A stretch of 32,057 bases of DNA from Candidatus Saccharicenans subterraneus (GCA_003426165.1 QUAH01000020.1:1-32057), one strand, 5' to 3'. Positions 1-9,228 are shown, counted from the first letter of the stretch. Made by a program: numbers and translations. Notes: generated by a model not told the origin, from the letters alone.

Positions 1-127
1 AATCCCTTATAATCTCTTTGAGCCATCGTAAGTAAAATACTCCTTTCTTAAGGTTGAAGTCTTGAAAAGGAGATATTACGATGGCTCGTCCTCCTAAATC
101 AATTTGCGAACTATTTTGTACACTAGC
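1..127 (-). mobile_element. Left terminal repeat: inner end of a repeated element, probably an insertion sequence
   Basis: These 127 bases are the exact reverse complement of 31931-32057, and identity stops sharply at position 128. Read outward (minus strand, 127 to 1) the sequence starts GCTAGTGTACAAAATAG and reaches an ATG at 26-24 that opens a frame MAQRDYKG running off the contig end. An AAAGGAG lies 13 nt before that ATG, which is long for a Shine-Dalgarno. The unit holds an inverted repeat (20-31 with 76-87, 12 bp perfect). A length of exactly 127 matches a common assembler k-mer, so the contig probably stops where it meets a multicopy sequence whose inner boundary is at 127/128. An IS end is inference; the transposase is not in the window. 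Confidence 0.55.
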
Positions 128-296
128 TTTTAAGGGCAAAATCTGGATAGGAAGGTCGCCATCTTTCCTAGGTTCCATAAATAAAGAAGCCAAACCATCG
201 CAGACCACAATGCCCGGCGGAAAGAATTGACTGTCCGACCTGGAATCAACCAGCCACCACCGAAGCCCTGGCAGATTAGTCCGCACAGCGAACGGA

Positions 297-1994
297 TCAA
301 AGACCCATTACCCGGCTGTCTTTTGGATATTCAACTGTAAACTCGATGGTAATTTCCTGTTTCTGGGCCGGATTGAGTTTCAGTTTCCAGGTCAGAATGC
401 CTTTTTCATCCCGGCTGGAAGGCGCCGGCAATATCTTCACGTCCTTGACCTCAATTTTTGTGTTCTGGCTTACCGGTATCTGGTCCTGAACTTCAATTTC
501 CACCGGCCTGTTCCTCAGGTTCTCAATGGTAATCCGGAAAACCTGGTTGACCCTCTCGTTCTTACCCAGAAAAGCCGGCCCGCTTTTTTCCCGCCTGACC
601 AGCTCCCTTTTAACTTTGACCCGGTTATCCTCACCGAAAAAGAGCTTAAAGTCGTCATTAACCGGAATCAGTGGCATCATCAGGGACCCGACAAAATCCT
701 GGGCAATGAACAGGTCGCTTTTTCCGCTGAGTAACGGATAGGGCAGCGTGTTCTTGAAGGCCGCGCGCAGGAAAACCTGCTCCTGGAGCTTGGGAATGGC
801 CAGGTAGTCAAAGGAAGCCGGGATTTTCTGAGAGTCGATGGGCACCCGACGTTCGGACCCGTCGCTCAGGATGGTCCAGGGTTTCTTGATTTCAAAATTA
901 ACCCCCAGCCAGGTTTCAACTGTCTCGGCCGTCTCCTCAAAAGCCAGGGCCGGGGCAGCTTCAGCTTCAACCGCCATCTTGCTTTCGGCCAGGTCTCTGG
1001 CCGCGGCTCGCATCAGCCTCGGCTGGACAAAATCCAGGTACCAGGGAGGAAGTTCTCCCGGCTGCTGGCCGGCCGTCGGCCGGCTGGTAGAAAGAAATAG
1101 CCTGGCATTGTCCCAGTTTTCTCCGGTCTTCTGGGTGACAACGGCGGCTAACGTAAGTTCGACTTCTCCTGACTCGGGCAGGGCTTTGACGATGTAGACC
1201 GGGGCCCAGCGGGCCGGGCTGACCGCATAAATTAACTCCACCTGGAGCTGGGTCGACTGCGCGGCTTCAACCAGGACATTGACCACGGACTGTTCCCTGG
1301 AGCCGGCTGGCATGATTTCATTAAGCTTTTTCTTGAGGGCTTCCAGTTTGGCCTGCTGTTCAGCCAGAGCCCTGGCGTTATCCTGTCGGCCCTTCTGGAT
1401 GCTCTGCAACCTGGTTCCCAGGTAATCAACAAACTTATCGACACCGGCCAGGTCGGGACGTCCGGCCAGGAGTTCTTTTGAAACCTGGCCGCCCAGGGCC
1501 ACACCAAAAGAATTCAGAAATTTTTCCTGGGAATCGAGAATGGCCGCCTGACCCTTGATTCGGCTGATCTCGGCTTCAACCGAGTTTATCTCGTCCACGA
1601 GCTTTTTAACTTCCGGAAGCTCGCTGGCTTCCAGGAATTCCCGACTCGTCTCCACTCCCAAAATCTTGGCGGGAGCCGAGCCGCTGGCCGACACCCTGAC
1701 CGAGCCCGGGATTATCGTTCCCGGAAGTCCCCTGAAAACCAGGGCCCTGGTCTCCGGGCCAATTCCGGCCTGCCCCTTTCTTACAACCTGGGCTCTATCG
1801 GGATAGACGATAACATTTTGAATCCGGCTGGGCACTTCTACCAGGGTGCTACCACTGCTTCTGGCCACGGCCTCGGACCTGGGCTCGGCCTGCTGGCCTG
1901 AATCCATAATACCGCTTGCCAGCAAGCCTGAGGCCAGAATGAGACAGAATACAAATAGAGCAAAATAGGGTTTTGTTTGCTTTATATTTTTCAT
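297..1994 (-). CDS. DUF4139/DUF4140 (MuiA-like) exported protein
   Basis: A 565-aa protein with a cleavable-type signal peptide (residues 1-27, KNIKQTK then a hydrophobic stretch ending LLASG). It then has a DUF4140-type N-terminal domain (about 55-155, including VIVYPDRAQVVRKG), a charged coiled-coil stretch (about 130-230) and a DUF4139 domain to the C-terminus (GENWDNARLFLSTSRP; FFGEDNRVKVKRELV; EIEVQDQIPVSQN). This domain order is that of the 'mucoidy inhibitor MuiA' family, whose biochemical role is not established. The ATG at 1994 is preceded by AAGGAAGG at good spacing. It probably acts in the periplasm or on the cell surface. It is the last minus-strand gene before the left terminal repeat and lies 354 nt downstream of the Mrp gene, so it probably has its own promoter. 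Confidence 0.85.
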   Translation of the reverse strand: MKNIKQTKPYFALFVFCLILASGLLASGIMDSGQQAEPRSEAVARSSGSTLVEVPSRIQNVIVYPDRAQVVRKGQAGIGPETRALVFRGLPGTIIPGSVRVSASGSAPAKILGVETSREFLEASELPEVKKLVDEINSVEAEISRIKGQAAILDSQEKFLNSFGVALGGQVSKELLAGRPDLAGVDKFVDYLGTRLQSIQKGRQDNARALAEQQAKLEALKKKLNEIMPAGSREQSVVNVLVEAAQSTQLQVELIYAVSPARWAPVYIVKALPESGEVELTLAAVVTQKTGENWDNARLFLSTSRPTAGQQPGELPPWYLDFVQPRLMRAAARDLAESKMAVEAEAAPALAFEETAETVETWLGVNFEIKKPWTILSDGSERRVPIDSQKIPASFDYLAIPKLQEQVFLRAAFKNTLPYPLLSGKSDLFIAQDFVGSLMMPLIPVNDDFKLFFGEDNRVKVKRELVRREKSGPAFLGKNERVNQVFRITIENLRNRPVEIEVQDQIPVSQNTKIEVKDVKILPAPSSRDEKGILTWKLKLNPAQKQEITIEFTVEYPKDSRVMGL

Positions 1995-2348
1995 GATTTC
2001 TGCCTTCCTTTTTCGAGATTTTGAAACATCTTATACCAACTCTTCTAAAATCTCAATTGAGGCCGGGTTCCTTTTCTGCCCTTGAATCAGGAAGCTCAAA
2101 CCACAATCCAGACAGTCAACCGGGATCGCAAGGAAAAGTTATTATCACAAGGTGCCGATTTGAAAAAAAATAGGCTACCTATCTTCTGTAACCTCAATTC
2201 TTAAAGAGCTAAGGTTGATACCTCAGACCGGGGAATCGGGGCTATGCCTGAAAAATTCTTACCTTAACTCTGCCGCATTTTCTCCCGAAGCCGGTTGTCC
2301 TCCATAAGTTCGCCTTCCCCGGCCAGGGATAGCTATCTGCTACTGGCC
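1995..2348. other. Intergenic region between DUF4139 gene and mrp
   Basis: No coding signal was seen in either direction. A weak promoter-like pair for the DUF4139 gene on the minus strand is TTGAGA (complement of 2051-2056) and TATAAG (complement of 2030-2035), 15 nt apart. A hairpin next to the mrp stop codon is listed separately. The rest shows nothing recognisable. Confidence 0.4.
2321..2348 (-). terminator. Hairpin abutting the mrp stop codon
   Basis: GGCCAG at 2321-2326 pairs with CTGGCC at 2343-2348, and the loop holds the palindrome GATAGCTATC (2328-2337). The hairpin touches the TGA stop of the Mrp gene (complement of 2349-2351). There is no T tract on the minus strand after it, so it is not a canonical intrinsic terminator. 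It could instead protect the mRNA 3' end. Confidence 0.3.
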
Positions 2349-3125
2349 TCAGCCTAACTTCTCGATGATTTTTTGACCCAGCTTATCCAGAATTTCCGAC
2401 ACCAGCGGGCTGGACAGGTCCAGGCCATGGGAAGGCATCCGGGCCAGTTCCAGGCTGGTCGGAATCCGGACAATCAATTCCGTGCCAAATTGCCTGGCCA
2501 GCTTTTCAGTCTCGTTTTGCCCGAAAAAGCTGGTCTTTTCCCCGCAGTGCGGGCAAACGAAATAGCTCATATTCTCCACCAGGCCAATAACCGGCACCTT
2601 CATCCTTTCGGCCATCTGCATGGAGCGGGCCACCACCACCGAGACCAGGTCCTGGGGCGTGGTGACAAAGATGAAACCGCTCAGGTGGAATGATTGCATG
2701 ACCGTTATGGCCACATCAGAAGTCCCGGGCGGCATGTCAATTACCAGGTAATCCAGCTCGCCCCATAGCACCTCTCCCCAGAACTGCTGGATGGCCTTGG
2801 ACAGAAGCGGGCCGCGCCAGATGACCGGCTGTTCCTCGTTATCGACCAGGAAGCTTATCGACATCACCTTCAAACCCTGGTCGGTTTCAACCGGGCAGAT
2901 GAAATCGCCGCAGACCTTCATTTCATATTTTGGAAGATGCATGATACGCGGGATACTGGCCCCGGTAATATCTGCATCCAGGATGCCCACCTTAAAACCT
3001 TTCTCCTTCAGGGCCAGGGCCGTCAGGTAAGTCACCGTGGACTTCCCCACCCCTCCCTTGCCGCTCATCACTCCAACCAGGTGCCTGATCTTGTTCGGAT
3101 TATCTTTCTTCTCTGGCTGATTCAT
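2349..3125 (-). CDS. mrp: Mrp/NBP35-family iron-sulfur cluster carrier ATPase
   Basis: A 258-aa cytoplasmic P-loop NTPase of the Mrp/ApbC/NBP35 family, which carries and inserts [4Fe-4S] clusters into target proteins. The deviant Walker A motif GKGGVGKS is at residues 22-29. LDADITGASIP follows as the switch I/A' region, and DMPPGTSD is the switch II/Walker B region typical of the family. The CPHC motif near residues 189-192 matches the CxxC pair that bridges a cluster across the dimer. The short form lacks the N-terminal DUF59 domain found in many bacterial Mrp proteins, which is common. The ATG at 3125 is preceded by AGGAG with 6-nt spacing. No Fe-S assembly genes are nearby. It is divergent from the outer-membrane barrel gene. 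Confidence 0.9.
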   Translation of the reverse strand: MNQPEKKDNPNKIRHLVGVMSGKGGVGKSTVTYLTALALKEKGFKVGILDADITGASIPRIMHLPKYEMKVCGDFICPVETDQGLKVMSISFLVDNEEQPVIWRGPLLSKAIQQFWGEVLWGELDYLVIDMPPGTSDVAITVMQSFHLSGFIFVTTPQDLVSVVVARSMQMAERMKVPVIGLVENMSYFVCPHCGEKTSFFGQNETEKLARQFGTELIVRIPTSLELARMPSHGLDLSSPLVSEILDKLGQKIIEKLG

Positions 3126-3161
3126 CTTTGCTCCTATTAGGCTTAATTTATTTACATTTAT

Positions 3162-3190
3162 TATATACCCCCATCACCCGGTCCTGCCAA
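3162..3190 (-). promoter_or_regulatory. Candidate sigma70-type promoter for mrp
   Basis: On the minus strand TTGGCA (complement of 3185-3190) and TATATA (complement of 3162-3167) are separated by 17 nt, about 37 nt upstream of the mrp start. The match is good but comes from reading alone. Confidence 0.45.
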
Positions 3191-3219
3191 TTGAACCACT
3201 ATCAAACATAACAAATAAA

Positions 3220-3248
3220 TTGATTCAACCAAAGACAACTGATAAAAT
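3220..3248 (+). promoter_or_regulatory. Candidate sigma70-type promoter for the outer-membrane barrel gene
   Basis: TTGATT (3220-3225) and TAAAAT (3243-3248) are separated by 17 nt. Transcription would start just before the GGGGAG ribosome-binding site at 3257-3262. It is back-to-back with the mrp promoter, so the two genes share a divergent control region of about 145 bp. Confidence 0.45.
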
Positions 3249-3269
3249 TTCTGAATGGGGAGTAAACTG

Positions 3270-4454
3270 ATGATGATTTGTTTATCTAAAAAAATATCAG
3301 GCTTTTTGTTTTTGCTGGTTCTCTTTTTCAGCGGAGTTAAACTCGGGGCCCAGCCGTTTGAATACGGGCTACCTCTTTTAAGTCGCAACCAGCTGGGAAT
3401 CTATTCTCCTCTGGCCACGGCCGCCGGAGAGACCATCCTGAGTCAGGTCGGGCCTCAGGCCGCTTTTCTCAACCCCGGAGTTCTGGGCCTGACCGAAAAT
3501 CTGCAGCTGGCAATTTCCGGCCGCTTCATGATTGCCTTTTGCGGAAATTCATATAATGACGAAAACAAATGGTTTGATTACAACCGGAAAACCCTGAACC
3601 CTGATTTTGCCGGCCTGGTTTTTGGATTCGGCGCCTGGAGGCTGGCCATCGGTTACTCTCTGCTGGAAGAATTCAACCGTCCTGAAGCCATCGTTTACGG
3701 CAACGATTCCATTATTCAGGATGGAAAACTCCACGGCTTTCAGTTTGGCCTTGGCCGCCGGATTAACGATCGATTTTCTCTGGGGATTTCTCTGAATTTT
3801 CGCCGCGGCAGTCTGGATCATCTGTACCGGGATGATTACTATTCTTTAGAATCCGAGTACAGATATGACATGAACGGGTTCAACCTTCAGTTCGGTCTGA
3901 CCTGGAAGACAACCCGGAGCCTGACCCTGGCTCTGGTGATAAGACCGGAGTACAAAATGAAGGTAAAAGAGGAGTTTATATACAGGAGCTCGGACACCGG
4001 CTATGTTTATGATTCCTATAAATACGAGTCTTTTTTCCGGTTTCCCCTGGTCATCTGTCTGAGCGGCCGGATTAATATCTCGGAAAGCCTGGATCTTTAT
4101 TCTGACCTTGCCTACTGGAACTGGCGGCATTTTTCCGGGGGTAATCAGTACGTTTCCGACCTGTGGTTCATCTATCACTGGCCCCTGGAGAAGGACACCT
4201 TTAAGTTTTCAGGGGGTGTTGATTACAGCGGAAAACTGGGGGCTGAGGGAACCGTCACTTTTCATCTGCTGGCCGGATATATCCATGATTCTTATAGCTT
4301 TCTGGGAATAAACGATTACCTTACCTGCGGACTGTCTCTGGGCCTTAAAAAAATTTCGCTGGCCGGCTCGGTCAGGCTTCCTCTGGCCAGGGTCAGGGAC
4401 TCAGAGGCCCTGGCTTCCAGCACCTTTCAGCTCGGTCTGAATTTTGGACTGTAA
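3270..4454 (+). CDS. FadL/OmpP1-like outer-membrane beta-barrel protein
   Basis: The ATG at 3270 is preferred over the in-frame ATG at 3255, because GGGGAG at 3257-3262 then has a 7-nt spacing. This gives 394 aa starting MMICLSKK. A signal peptide runs to about residue 28 (VKLGAQ | PFEYG). The N-terminal segment has the pattern of FadL/OmpP1 and PorV/PorQ-type proteins (AGETILSQVGPQAAFLNPG, then VLGLTENLQLAI). The rest alternates polar and hydrophobic residues in many strands (GFQFGLGRRINDRFSLGISL, FNLQFGLTWK) and ends in an amphipathic strand FQLGLNFGL, as barrels do. A role in transport of hydrophobic molecules or as an envelope assembly partner is only inferred. It is flanked by convergent and divergent genes, so it is probably monocistronic. 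Confidence 0.75.
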   Translation: MMICLSKKISGFLFLLVLFFSGVKLGAQPFEYGLPLLSRNQLGIYSPLATAAGETILSQVGPQAAFLNPGVLGLTENLQLAISGRFMIAFCGNSYNDENKWFDYNRKTLNPDFAGLVFGFGAWRLAIGYSLLEEFNRPEAIVYGNDSIIQDGKLHGFQFGLGRRINDRFSLGISLNFRRGSLDHLYRDDYYSLESEYRYDMNGFNLQFGLTWKTTRSLTLALVIRPEYKMKVKEEFIYRSSDTGYVYDSYKYESFFRFPLVICLSGRINISESLDLYSDLAYWNWRHFSGGNQYVSDLWFIYHWPLEKDTFKFSGGVDYSGKLGAEGTVTFHLLAGYIHDSYSFLGINDYLTCGLSLGLKKISLAGSVRLPLARVRDSEALASSTFQLGLNFGL

Positions 4455-4541
4455 TTACAGAACGCGGAAGAAAACTGCTTTCTGCCATATTTTCCATTTT
4501 AATTTTGATGCCTGGATTTTATAAAGGTCGCTCAGCTTGTT

Positions 4542-5882
4542 TCACTTGATTTCCTGGAAAATATATTCAGCCCGGCGACGCGAGGGCATCCGGTAAACGG
4601 AAACCAGGCTTTCGAACCCGTTCACCCCAAGGACCGAGACCCCAAAGGTCAGGTCATCGATGGAAACATTCTTCAGGATGAAAGAATCTGTTTTCCCGGC
4701 AAAATAACACCTCTCCCAGAACGGAGCCTTGGTATCCCTGACATAGACTTTGAAGCCAGAAATCTTTTCCATATCCCCTTCCCACTTCCAGCGCAGCTCG
4801 GCGTCATAGCCCTGGCCCCGGCCGAGAAGCGGTCCTCCCCTGTCCGAGGTAACCACCGGCGCTTCCGGAGCACAGGCCAGCGACAGGGTTGAAGCCAGAA
4901 CAATTCTGGCCACATCGGCACAATACGGAACGGAAAGATTTTCAATTACGTCCTGGGTGGTATGCTGGATGGAATAGTTTTCCCTGGCCTCGGTAAAGCG
5001 GATCCCGGCATAGCCTTCCTGCACGAACGGCGTGTGGTCTCCGCCTCGCCCGAAGCGGTCCGCCCGGTAAATCAGGTTGACTTCAAAGGAAGGATAAACC
5101 TGTTCGGCAATCTTCTTTACGTACCTGGCCAGTTCACGGCTGCTAGAATCATTCGGGTCATCGCTGAAGACCCTGACCCGGGTTGAATCAATATAGCCGT
5201 TTCCAGCCCTGACGTTGGAAATCATGTCCATGGTCAGCACCGCCTCCACGTTTCTACCCTGCTGTTTCATCTTCTGGGCATAAAGGGTTGAGCCCACCAG
5301 GCCCTGTTCTTCCCCGGAAAAGGCTGCAAAATGAATGGTAGCCTCGGTTTCCAGTGGCGCGATAATCCTGGCCATCTCCAGCATGGCGGCTATCCCCGAG
5401 GCGTCATCGTTGGCCCCCGGGGCCCCGGTATTGAAATCCTCGTAATGGAAGCGGCCGTCCTGGCTGACGGCAATGGTATCATAATGGGCATTGACAATGA
5501 TGATTCTTTCCCGGTCGGCTTTTCCCTTTTTTATGGCCACCACATTATGAAGTTCGGTATCCCTGACTATTCTCTGGCCCTGCTTCGGAAGCTTATAGCC
5601 GTCATCAACCACTTCCAGGCCAGGAATTTTTCGGAATTCTTTAAGCAACCAGTCGCGGGCCGCGGCTATGCCAGAATTCTTGCTCCCGGGCTCGGAGAGA
5701 AGGTTCCTGGTCTTAAAGCCCTGCAGGGCCTTGATGGTGGCAGTAATATTCTGTTCGGAGACCTGGTCCACGGCCTTCTTCAAAAACTCGTAGCCCCGGG
5801 CTTCAATTTCCTGGGCTCCTGAGGTCTGAAAAAAAAGAAAGGCCACGGCCAGAATAAAAAATAAGCTAACCAGTTTTTTCAT
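4542..5882 (-). CDS. Exported M28-family zinc aminopeptidase
   Basis: The second ATG (5882) is chosen because GGAGG (complement of 5889-5893) lies 6 nt from it but directly abuts the first ATG at 5888. The product is 446 aa with a signal peptide (MKKLVSLFFILAVAFLFF...SGAQ). The M28 two-zinc site is visible: NAHYDT (His about residue 133), GANDDASG (bridging Asp about 159), SGEEQGL (catalytic Glu and ligand Glu about 190), TMDMIS (Asp about 219) and IQHTTQD (His about 306). The last 90 or so residues form an Fn3-like beta domain (ELRWKWEGDMEKISGFKVYV). M28 enzymes release N-terminal amino acids from peptides. The gene follows the tricorn-type protease by 43 nt on the same strand, so it may trim peptides made by that enzyme. 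Confidence 0.88.
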   Translation of the reverse strand: MKKLVSLFFILAVAFLFFQTSGAQEIEARGYEFLKKAVDQVSEQNITATIKALQGFKTRNLLSEPGSKNSGIAAARDWLLKEFRKIPGLEVVDDGYKLPKQGQRIVRDTELHNVVAIKKGKADRERIIIVNAHYDTIAVSQDGRFHYEDFNTGAPGANDDASGIAAMLEMARIIAPLETEATIHFAAFSGEEQGLVGSTLYAQKMKQQGRNVEAVLTMDMISNVRAGNGYIDSTRVRVFSDDPNDSSSRELARYVKKIAEQVYPSFEVNLIYRADRFGRGGDHTPFVQEGYAGIRFTEARENYSIQHTTQDVIENLSVPYCADVARIVLASTLSLACAPEAPVVTSDRGGPLLGRGQGYDAELRWKWEGDMEKISGFKVYVRDTKAPFWERCYFAGKTDSFILKNVSIDDLTFGVSVLGVNGFESLVSVYRMPSRRRAEYIFQEIK

Positions 5883-5925
5883 CTCCATCCTCCGGTTTTA
5901 GCGACTTAAAAGTATCCCGTCCTGG

Positions 5926-8900
5926 CTACTTCTTGGGATACGGGGGCACGGCCGGAAGCTTCGGCTCCCTGGTTTTGAGTTCTTCCAGGATGAGTTCGAT
6001 GGCCTTGTTGAGCTGCTCGTCAATTCCTTCGTATTCTTTGGCCGGGTCGTTATCCACATATATGTCGGGTTCAACGCCCTCTCCTTCTATAATCCACTGG
6101 CCTTCCAGGCTGAAGGTGGCAAATTCCGGCTTGTTCAGGTAGCCGCCGTCCACCAGGGGCAGGGTACCCCTGATGCCGACCACTCCACCCCAGGTCCTCT
6201 TGCCTATCAACTTGCCGAGCTGCATTCTCTTGAACCGGTAGGGAAAGATGTCGCCGTCGGAAGCCGAAAATTCGTTGATCAGGCAGACCTTGGGCCCCAT
6301 GATCAGGGCCTCGGGGTCAGGCCTGGGCACCGAGCCCCGGGCGATGTCCATCATCACCGCCTGGCGGGCCAGCCGTTCGATCAGCATGGGCGAAACATTG
6401 CCGCCGCCGTTCCCGCGGACGTCGATGATCAGGGCCTTCTTGTCAACCTGGGGATAGAAATGCTTGACAAACTCATTGAGCCCGGTAACTCCCATGTCGG
6501 GCACGTGGATGTAAGCCACCTTGCCGCCGGTGGCTTTGGCCACGTACTCCGTATTTTTCTTAACCCAGTTGTAGTAATAGAGGCTGTTTTCAGTCTCAAT
6601 CGGTACCACCACCACTTCCCTGGCTCCCCTGTCCGAGGGCTGGGAATTAACCTTCAGAGTAACCTGCTTGCCAGCGGTGTTGACCAGCAGTTCGTAGATA
6701 TCCTTCACCTGGTTGACCGGCTTCCCGTTGACCGCAATTATGTATTCGCCCTCCTTAACATTGACCCCGACTTCGGTCAGCGGCGAGCGCAGGCTCCGGT
6801 CCCAGTTCTGCCCGGCCAGGATTTTCTTTATAAGGTAATAGCCGGACCTGTCGCGTTCCAGGCGAGCGCCCAGCCGGCCGACGTTCACCCGGTCCACTTT
6901 CGGCAGGTCGCCACCCCCGACATAAGTGTGGCCGGCATTCAGCTCTCCGATCATCTCCCCGATGACGTAGGTCAGGTCGGCCCGGTGGTTGACCGCCCTG
7001 GCCAGCGGCTCATACTGGGCCCTGACTTTTTCCCAGTCCACCCCGTGCATGTTGGGTGCGTAGAAGAAGTCCTTCATCTGGCGCCAGCACTCATCAAAAA
7101 TCTGGGCCCACTCGGCTTTCCGGTCGAGCCACATTTCCAGCTCGGAGAGATTCAGCTTGTCTTCAATCTTGATCGGTCCGGCCGGAAGGTCGATGATGGC
7201 AAAATCGCGGCCCTGCTGCACCAGCATCTTCTTCTTGTCGGCCGAAATTACATAGCCGTTGACGCTGCCCAGGTCTTTTTCTTCGAGCTTGCCAAGGTCG
7301 TAGAATTTAAGCGAGGTCTGCCGATCACCGAAGGATCTCTTCATATAGAATAGCTTATCCCCAACCGAGGTCAGGCCGAAATAGCCGGATACTTCAACCG
7401 GCAGGGCCACGATCCTGTCCTTGATGCCTTCCTTATCGACGCGGACCGCCAACTTTTCCGCAGCCGGCTTGGCCGCAACCGGCTTTTCAATTTTCGGTTT
7501 TTCCGGAGCGGTAGCTTCGGCCGCCGCCACCTTCACCTCGTCGCTTTTCGGTTCAAACGGGGACTTAACCTCGCGGGTCAGGGTCACCAGGTAGATCCTC
7601 GACATGTTCAGGTAGGCATGGTTCCACTCGGTTCGGCTGTAGACCGGGCTGAAGTCGCGGTCGGAAACGAAGAACAGGTACTTGCCGTCAGCACTGAAGC
7701 AAGGAGAATAGGAAGAATACCAGCTGTCGGTGATTTCTACTGTCTCCTTGCTGTTCAGGTTGTGTATGTAAACTTTTTGCATCCCGTTTTCAGCCTGGTC
7801 TGAAAAAGCAATCCAGGCTGAATCGGGAGACCAGGTATAGTCGTTGATTTCCCAGAACTTGCTCCTGGCCACCTCCACCACCTGCTTCTTCTCCACGTCA
7901 ACGTAGCGCAGGCGAAACATCCGGTCCGACCAGAGGAGTTTCTTACCGTCGGGGGACCAGAGCGGGGCGTACTTGTAGCACTCGCCGTCGGAGGTCAGCT
8001 GAACGGCCGGGCCCGAGCCGTCCTGGGGAATGATGTAAACTTCTTCCCGTCCCGTCTTATCCGAAATGAAAGCGATCCAGCGGCCGTCGGGCGACCAGGC
8101 CACGTCCCGCTCGTGAACGCCCGGGGTCCCGGTCAGGTTCCGGGTGTTGCCGTTCTTGGCCGGCACGGTGAAGATTTCACCGCGGGCTCCGAAAACCGCC
8201 CGGGCCCCGTCCGGGGCGATATCCCAGGTGTTTACCCTGTCAGCCACCTTGACCAGCTCGGTCCGGGCCACCACCTGGTCATCGGCGATATGGACCGGAA
8301 TCCGGCTGACCTTTTCCGAGGCCAGGTCCAGTTTATAGAGATAGCCGCCGTTCTCAAAAACGATGGAGTCGGGACCGAGCGAGGGAAACTTGATGTCGTA
8401 GTCCTTGAAATCAGTTACCTTTCTTGTTTCCCCGGTTTCGGTATTATAAACATAGAGGTTAAAGCGCTTGTTCTCGTCGCGGTCGGACAGGAAATAAATC
8501 CTGTTCCCGCTCCACATGGGAATGATGTCAGAGGCCCCGTTATTGGTGATGTTTTCGGTCTTTTTCGTCTTGAAATCATAAACCCAGATGTCATCAACCA
8601 TACCGCCCCGGTACCTTTTCCAGGTGCGGAACTCCCGGAAGATGCGGTTAAAGGCCAGCTTCTGCCCGTCGGGCGAAAAAGAACAGAACCCGCCCCGTGG
8701 CAACGGCAGTTCTTCCGGCGTCCCCCCATCCCTCGGCACCAGGTAGAGCTGCCCGTTGAAATCATTCCACTCGGCCATCCTGGAACGGAAGATGATTTTC
8801 TGGCCGTCGGGCGTCCAGCCCATGACGATGTTGTTCGGGCCCATCCTGTCCGAGATGTCATCGCGGCCCAGAACGGGCGTGTAGGTCAGGCGGACCGGGA

Positions 8901-9228
8901 CGCCGCCTTCGGCCGGCATCAGGAATACTTCCCGGTTGCCGTCGTACTCGCCGGTAAAGGCGATGAACTTACCATCTGGCGAAAACCTGGCAAAGGCTTC
9001 ATAGCCCACATGGGAGGTCAGCCGTCTGGCCACCCCGCCCGCCGCCGGCACCGAGTACAGGTCACCGGCATAGGAAAAGACCACCAGGTCCTTGTAGATG
9101 GCTGGAAAGCGCAGGACCCTGGCTTCCTCTGCCGCGTGCAATCTGGCCGCGCCGGCCAAAGCCAGCAGAATCAGGAAAAAAACCAGAATACCGATAGAAT
9201 GCTTTACCCGGAAAAGCCTGGAAATCAT
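5926..9228 (-). CDS. Exported tricorn-type protease (PD40 propellers, PDZ, S41 core)
   Basis: An 1100-aa protein with an N-terminal signal or anchor (hydrophobic 11-30, ending LHAAEE). Residues 35-550 hold many PD40/WD40-like blades (FSPDGKFIAFTGEYDGNREV; WSPDGRWIAFISDKTGREEV), as in the two tricorn propellers. A Pro/Ala/Lys-rich linker is at about 557-605. The C1 helical domain (about 699-775) includes NAGHTY with the likely catalytic His near 766. A PDZ domain follows at about 785-875 (KEGEYIIAVNGKPV). The S41 domain (about 890-1065) has IIDVRGNGGGN and NEFSASDGD near 986 with the nucleophile serine region. The length matches tricorn homologues. Archaeal tricorn is cytosolic and cuts oligopeptides; this copy appears exported. 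AAGGAG precedes the ATG. It probably heads an operon with the M28 peptidase. Confidence 0.9.
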   Translation of the reverse strand: MISRLFRVKHSIGILVFFLILLALAGAARLHAAEEARVLRFPAIYKDLVVFSYAGDLYSVPAAGGVARRLTSHVGYEAFARFSPDGKFIAFTGEYDGNREVFLMPAEGGVPVRLTYTPVLGRDDISDRMGPNNIVMGWTPDGQKIIFRSRMAEWNDFNGQLYLVPRDGGTPEELPLPRGGFCSFSPDGQKLAFNRIFREFRTWKRYRGGMVDDIWVYDFKTKKTENITNNGASDIIPMWSGNRIYFLSDRDENKRFNLYVYNTETGETRKVTDFKDYDIKFPSLGPDSIVFENGGYLYKLDLASEKVSRIPVHIADDQVVARTELVKVADRVNTWDIAPDGARAVFGARGEIFTVPAKNGNTRNLTGTPGVHERDVAWSPDGRWIAFISDKTGREEVYIIPQDGSGPAVQLTSDGECYKYAPLWSPDGKKLLWSDRMFRLRYVDVEKKQVVEVARSKFWEINDYTWSPDSAWIAFSDQAENGMQKVYIHNLNSKETVEITDSWYSSYSPCFSADGKYLFFVSDRDFSPVYSRTEWNHAYLNMSRIYLVTLTREVKSPFEPKSDEVKVAAAEATAPEKPKIEKPVAAKPAAEKLAVRVDKEGIKDRIVALPVEVSGYFGLTSVGDKLFYMKRSFGDRQTSLKFYDLGKLEEKDLGSVNGYVISADKKKMLVQQGRDFAIIDLPAGPIKIEDKLNLSELEMWLDRKAEWAQIFDECWRQMKDFFYAPNMHGVDWEKVRAQYEPLARAVNHRADLTYVIGEMIGELNAGHTYVGGGDLPKVDRVNVGRLGARLERDRSGYYLIKKILAGQNWDRSLRSPLTEVGVNVKEGEYIIAVNGKPVNQVKDIYELLVNTAGKQVTLKVNSQPSDRGAREVVVVPIETENSLYYYNWVKKNTEYVAKATGGKVAYIHVPDMGVTGLNEFVKHFYPQVDKKALIIDVRGNGGGNVSPMLIERLARQAVMMDIARGSVPRPDPEALIMGPKVCLINEFSASDGDIFPYRFKRMQLGKLIGKRTWGGVVGIRGTLPLVDGGYLNKPEFATFSLEGQWIIEGEGVEPDIYVDNDPAKEYEGIDEQLNKAIELILEELKTREPKLPAVPPYPKK

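Noticed and set aside
81..230. Small inward ORF beginning MARPPKSICELF with AAAAGGAG at 8-nt spacing (49 aa)
   Set aside because: The first 15 codons lie in the terminal repeat, and the reading after 128 looks like non-coding sequence. At the right end the same start gives a different 29-aa tail. It is more likely a by-product of the inverted repeat, although the ribosome-binding spacing is better than for the outward frame.
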